The translations under genes were made by a program, and so were the position numbers. This document shows positions 5,815 to 8,526 of a DNA stretch of 8,526 bases, piece after piece. The stretch's first letter is position 1. Each line of letters starts with the position of its first letter. The stretch lies in assembly GCA_002451065.1 (NCBI GenBank), contig DKBC01000326.1, positions 1 through 8,526 of the forward strand, written 5' to 3'. The notes under the pieces are model-generated. The model made no database searches. It worked only from the letters and a program-made list of their open reading frames with translations, and was not told where the DNA came from. Origin of the DNA: Betaproteobacteria bacterium UBA6910 (GTDB lineage Bacteria; Pseudomonadota; Gammaproteobacteria; Burkholderiales; UBA6910).

Positions 5815-7557
5815 CTACATTTTCTCCGGTGCGCTCACCCCGACCAGGGCAAGCCCGTTGCGAATTACCTGACCGATGGCCGCCACCAGCGCCAAGCGGG
5901 CGTGTTTCACCTGCTCCTCCGGAACCAGAAAGCGCTCGGCATTATAGTAGCTGTGGAATTCCCCGGCGAGTTCCCTCAGGTAGAACACCACGAAATGGGG
6001 CGCGAGCTCCACGGCCGCGTTCTCCACCACGTCCGGAAACTCCAGGAGCCGCTGCAGGAGCGCGAGCTCGCGGTCGCTGGCAAGCGCCCCGGTTTCCACC
6101 CGCGTGAGCTCCGCCGGATCACCGCCCCATTCGCGCAGGACGCTTGCAACCCGCGCGTGGGCGTATTGGACGTAGTAGACGGGGTTTTCTTGGCTCTGTG
6201 ACTTGGCGAGGTCGAGATCGAAATCCAGATGCTGGTCGCTCTTGCGCAGGACGTAGAAGAAGCGGGCGGCGTCGTTTCCCACTTCGTTGCGCAACTCGCG
6301 CAGGGTTACGAAATCCCCGGCCCGCGTCGACATGGAGACCTTCTTTCCCTGCCGATAGAGCACCGCAAACTGCACCAGCGCCACGGTGAGGCGTTGCGCG
6401 TCCAAGCCCAGCGCGCTCAGGGCTCCCCGCACGCGCGGCATGTAGCCGTGGTGATCCGCGCCCCACACGTCGACCACGCGCTCGAAACCCCGCTCGAACT
6501 TGTTCAGGTGGTACGCGATGTCGGCCGCAAAATAGGTGTACTGCCCGTTTTCCCTCTGAACCACGCGGTCCTTTTCGTCGCCGAAGGCGCTGGACCGGAA
6601 CCAGCGCGCCCCATCCTGCAAGTAGACGTGGCCGTTGCTCTCGAGCAGATCCACGACTCGCCCGACCTTGCCGCTGTCATGAAGCGAATTTTCCGAGAAC
6701 CATGAGTCGTAGGTCACGCCGAACTCTGCGAGGTCATTGCGGCAGTCTCCCAACTGCTCGGTGAGGGCGAAACCATGGATGTAGCCGTACTCCGGGCCGA
6801 GCAGCCGTTTGGCGTTGGCGATCAACGCGTCCACCCGGCCTTCCGGGTCCTCCGCGTCGGAAGGCGCGCCGGCCATCGCCTCGTCCGATGCCCGCACATA
6901 GCGCCGGCCATGGAGGGAAAAAATGGTGCGCGCCATCACACGTACATATTCGCCACGGTAGCCGTTGGCAGGAAATTCAGTCGTCTCCCCGGCGGCTTCC
7001 AGATAACGCAGCCAGGTGGAAAGCGCCAGAATGTCCATCTGGCGCCCCGCGTCGTTCACATAGAACTCGCGGGTGACGTCATAGCCCGCGGCTTGCAGGA
7101 TATTCGCAAGGCTTGCGCCGTACGCCGCCCCCCGGCCGTGGCCGACATGCAGCGGGCCGGTGGGATTGGCGGATACGAATTCCACCTGAACCTTCGTGTT
7201 CCGCCCGAGGCTGCGGCGGCCGTAGCCGGCGGCGGCCTCAAGGACGATCCGGGGCGCCTTCTGCTTGGCGGCCGGCTTGAGGTGAACATTGATGAATCCG
7301 GCCCCCGCGATCTCGGCGCGCTCGACGTAACCCGACGGGGGCAGAGCGTCGATGAGCGTCCTGGCGATATCGCGCGGATTGCGCTTGAGGGGCCGCGCCA
7401 GCTGCAGCGCCAGATTGCAGGCGAAATCCCCGTGCTCACGCTGCTTAGGGCGCTCGACCTCTACGGCGACGCCCGCGTCCGGCGCCACCAGTGCAAGCGC
7501 GCTGGAGAAGAGTTCGGCAACGTGGCTCTTGTAGTCAAGGTGCGGTGGGGCATTCAT
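5815..7557 (-). CDS. argS: Arginyl-tRNA synthetase
   Basis: Class I aminoacyl-tRNA synthetase that attaches arginine to tRNA-Arg in the cytoplasm, an essential step of translation. It has 580 residues, the normal length. The N-terminal ArgRS-specific Add-1 domain (about 7-95) carries EHGDFACNLA and GAGFINVHL. The HIGH-type motif SANPTGPLHVGHGRG has HVGH at 137-140. The KMSKS position is the relaxed VSMSTR at 407-412, usual for this enzyme. The DALR anticodon-binding domain starts near YYVQYAHARV (461-470). The start is ATG at 7557 (MNAPPHLDYK). The frame stays open 120 nt further into the priA 3' end, but that extension is not protein-like for the family. It begins 44 nt after priA stops. The leader is unusual: a TATAAT lies only 9 nt upstream and no strong Shine-Dalgarno is present (see promoter). 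The identification is very secure. Confidence 0.97.
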   Translation of the reverse strand: MNAPPHLDYKSHVAELFSSALALVAPDAGVAVEVERPKQREHGDFACNLALQLARPLKRNPRDIARTLIDALPPSGYVERAEIAGAGFINVHLKPAAKQKAPRIVLEAAAGYGRRSLGRNTKVQVEFVSANPTGPLHVGHGRGAAYGASLANILQAAGYDVTREFYVNDAGRQMDILALSTWLRYLEAAGETTEFPANGYRGEYVRVMARTIFSLHGRRYVRASDEAMAGAPSDAEDPEGRVDALIANAKRLLGPEYGYIHGFALTEQLGDCRNDLAEFGVTYDSWFSENSLHDSGKVGRVVDLLESNGHVYLQDGARWFRSSAFGDEKDRVVQRENGQYTYFAADIAYHLNKFERGFERVVDVWGADHHGYMPRVRGALSALGLDAQRLTVALVQFAVLYRQGKKVSMSTRAGDFVTLRELRNEVGNDAARFFYVLRKSDQHLDFDLDLAKSQSQENPVYYVQYAHARVASVLREWGGDPAELTRVETGALASDRELALLQRLLEFPDVVENAAVELAPHFVVFYLRELAGEFHSYYNAERFLVPEEQVKHARLALVAAIGQVIRNGLALVGVSAPEKM

Positions 7558-7566
7558 GGGGCGCCT

Positions 7567-7596
7567 ATTATAGTGGTGGCGGATGCGGCCTGTCTC
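7567..7596 (-). promoter_or_regulatory. Candidate sigma-70 promoter immediately ahead of argS
   Basis: Perfect -10 TATAAT (7572-7567, minus strand) with GAGACA (4 of 6 matches to the -35 consensus) at 18-bp spacing. The expected start site would be within about 2-4 nt of the argS ATG at 7557, giving an almost leaderless message. The perfect -10 in this GC-rich context and the scarcity of Shine-Dalgarno sequence support it; the weak -35 does not. Confidence 0.5.
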
Positions 7597-7601
7597 CCGC
7601 A

Positions 7602-8526
7602 TCAGGCATCCAGGGGGTCCACGTCCAGCGCCCATCGCACATGGCGCTCCTGCAGGGCCGAGATGTTCCGGCGCCATTCGACGAGAAAGCGCTGGAGTTC
7701 GGCGCGCGAGTCACACTGCACCAAGAGCTGCCCCCGTTCCATGCCCGCGACCCGGGCCATCGGGGCGGGAACCGGCTCGAACAGGGTGATACCGGTGTTG
7801 CCTGCGGGAGCCAGCGCTCGAACCCGACCCAGGAAGTCCATGACACGCTCCCGCTGCGGCGATTCCGCCCGCAGCAGGGCCTGGTGAACGAAGGGCGGAA
7901 AGCCCGCGTCGCGGCGCTCCTCCAGCAATTCCGCTGCCACGGTGTCGAAATCGTGCCGGCACAGCGCTTGGTATAGCGGATGATCCGGAAATTGCGTCTG
8001 CACCAGCACCTCGCCCGGAATAGCGCCGCGGCCGGCGCGGCCTGCGACCTGGATTAGTTGAGCGAAAAGCCGCTCGGCGGCCCGGAAATCGCTGGCGTAG
8101 AGGGCGCTGTCGGCATTGAGTACGCCGACCAAGGATACGGACGGAAGGTCGTGGCCTTTGGACAGAATCTGGGTGCCCACCAGGACGTCGATGCGCCCGT
8201 CGCGAATTGCCGACAGGACCTGCTGCCAGGAGTGCCTGCGGCGTGCGGTATCCCGATCCACCCGGGCAACGCGGGCTGCGGGGAATAGGGCGGCGAGGGC
8301 GGATTCCACACGCTGGGTGCCGTGTCCCAGGGGACGCAGGTCCTGGTTTCCGCAGCCCGGGCAGGCGCGCGGCAGGCTCTCGGCGTGCCCGCAGTGGTGG
8401 CAAAGCAAGCGCTGCCGGTCGAGATGCACCACCAGCCGGCCCGAGCATCGTGGACACGGGGATACCCAGCCACAGGAGGGACAGGCCAGAACCGGCGCAA
8501 AACCGCGGCGGTTGATGAACACCAGG
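7602..8526 (-). CDS. priA: Primosomal protein N' (PriA replication-restart helicase), C-terminal part; N-terminus beyond right edge
   Basis: PriA is a 3'-to-5' DNA helicase that recognises stalled forks and reloads the replisome. About 307 residues are visible, starting in LVFINRRGFAP, which is internal in the family (E. coli PriA is about 730 residues). Eight zinc cysteines appear as four CxxC pairs at fragment residues 15/18, 24/27, 42/45 and 55/58 (CPSC, CPRC, CHHC, CPGC). Helicase motif V is GTQILSKGHD (117-126) and motif VI is QVAGRAGR (159-166). The C-terminal domain ends in the family hallmark WALDVDPLDA. The first visible GTG (8522) is not a start because the frame is open to the edge and homology continues. 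It is the upstream gene of the minus-strand row and is followed by argS after 44 nt. No missing or unusual key residues are seen in this part. Confidence 0.96.
   Translation of the reverse strand, partial: LVFINRRGFAPVLACPSCGWVSPCPRCSGRLVVHLDRQRLLCHHCGHAESLPRACPGCGNQDLRPLGHGTQRVESALAALFPAARVARVDRDTARRRHSWQQVLSAIRDGRIDVLVGTQILSKGHDLPSVSLVGVLNADSALYASDFRAAERLFAQLIQVAGRAGRGAIPGEVLVQTQFPDHPLYQALCRHDFDTVAAELLEERRDAGFPPFVHQALLRAESPQRERVMDFLGRVRALAPAGNTGITLFEPVPAPMARVAGMERGQLLVQCDSRAELQRFLVEWRRNISALQERHVRWALDVDPLDA

Noticed and set aside
6775..7887. 370-codon plus-strand frame spanning the argS-priA junction
   Set aside because: It is antisense to two certain genes and has no recognisable domain; such long antisense frames are expected in GC-rich codon usage.

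Overview
The window reads as ordinary chromosome of a high-GC proteobacterium. A betaproteobacterium (Nitrosomonadales, Rhodocyclales or similar) is my best guess. The guess rests on an adenosylcobalamin-dependent NrdJ with a long C-terminal extension, a compact priA-argS-SPOR-dsbA-SDR gene row, and a strong GC bias with long antisense open frames. No tRNA, rRNA, CRISPR array, transposase or phage gene was seen.

Layout. Positions 1-2544 (minus) hold most of nrdJ, a class II ribonucleotide reductase whose C-terminus runs off the left edge. Positions 2545-3086 are a 542-bp divergent intergenic region, clearly more AT-rich than its surroundings in the middle. It carries a near-consensus sigma-54 promoter pointing at the next gene and two TGTCG-N8-CGACA-type dyads upstream of it. 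Positions 3087-3635 (plus) encode a bactofilin, followed by a textbook intrinsic terminator at 3659-3695. From 3740 to the right edge everything is on the minus strand. In transcription order this is priA (3' part only), argS, a single-pass membrane protein with a SPOR domain, dsbA with a signal peptide, and a short-chain dehydrogenase/reductase that probably starts at a TTG seven bases after the dsbA stop.

How the genes work together. NrdJ makes deoxynucleotides independently of oxygen and needs adenosylcobalamin. PriA restarts stalled replication forks and ArgS charges tRNA-Arg. The SPOR protein and DsbA belong to the cell envelope (peptidoglycan/division and periplasmic disulfide formation). 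The SDR has no assignable substrate. The five minus-strand genes are closely spaced and probably co-transcribed at least in part; a TATAAT just ahead of argS suggests an extra internal promoter giving a nearly leaderless message.

Most of the window is housekeeping. The part most worth a second look is the regulatory region 2545-3086: a bactofilin apparently under sigma-54 and an enhancer-binding protein, with the motif TGTCG/CGACA occurring six times in about 540 bp, including a 16-bp-spaced direct repeat in the nrdJ leader. I found no evidence of a wholly new multi-gene system.
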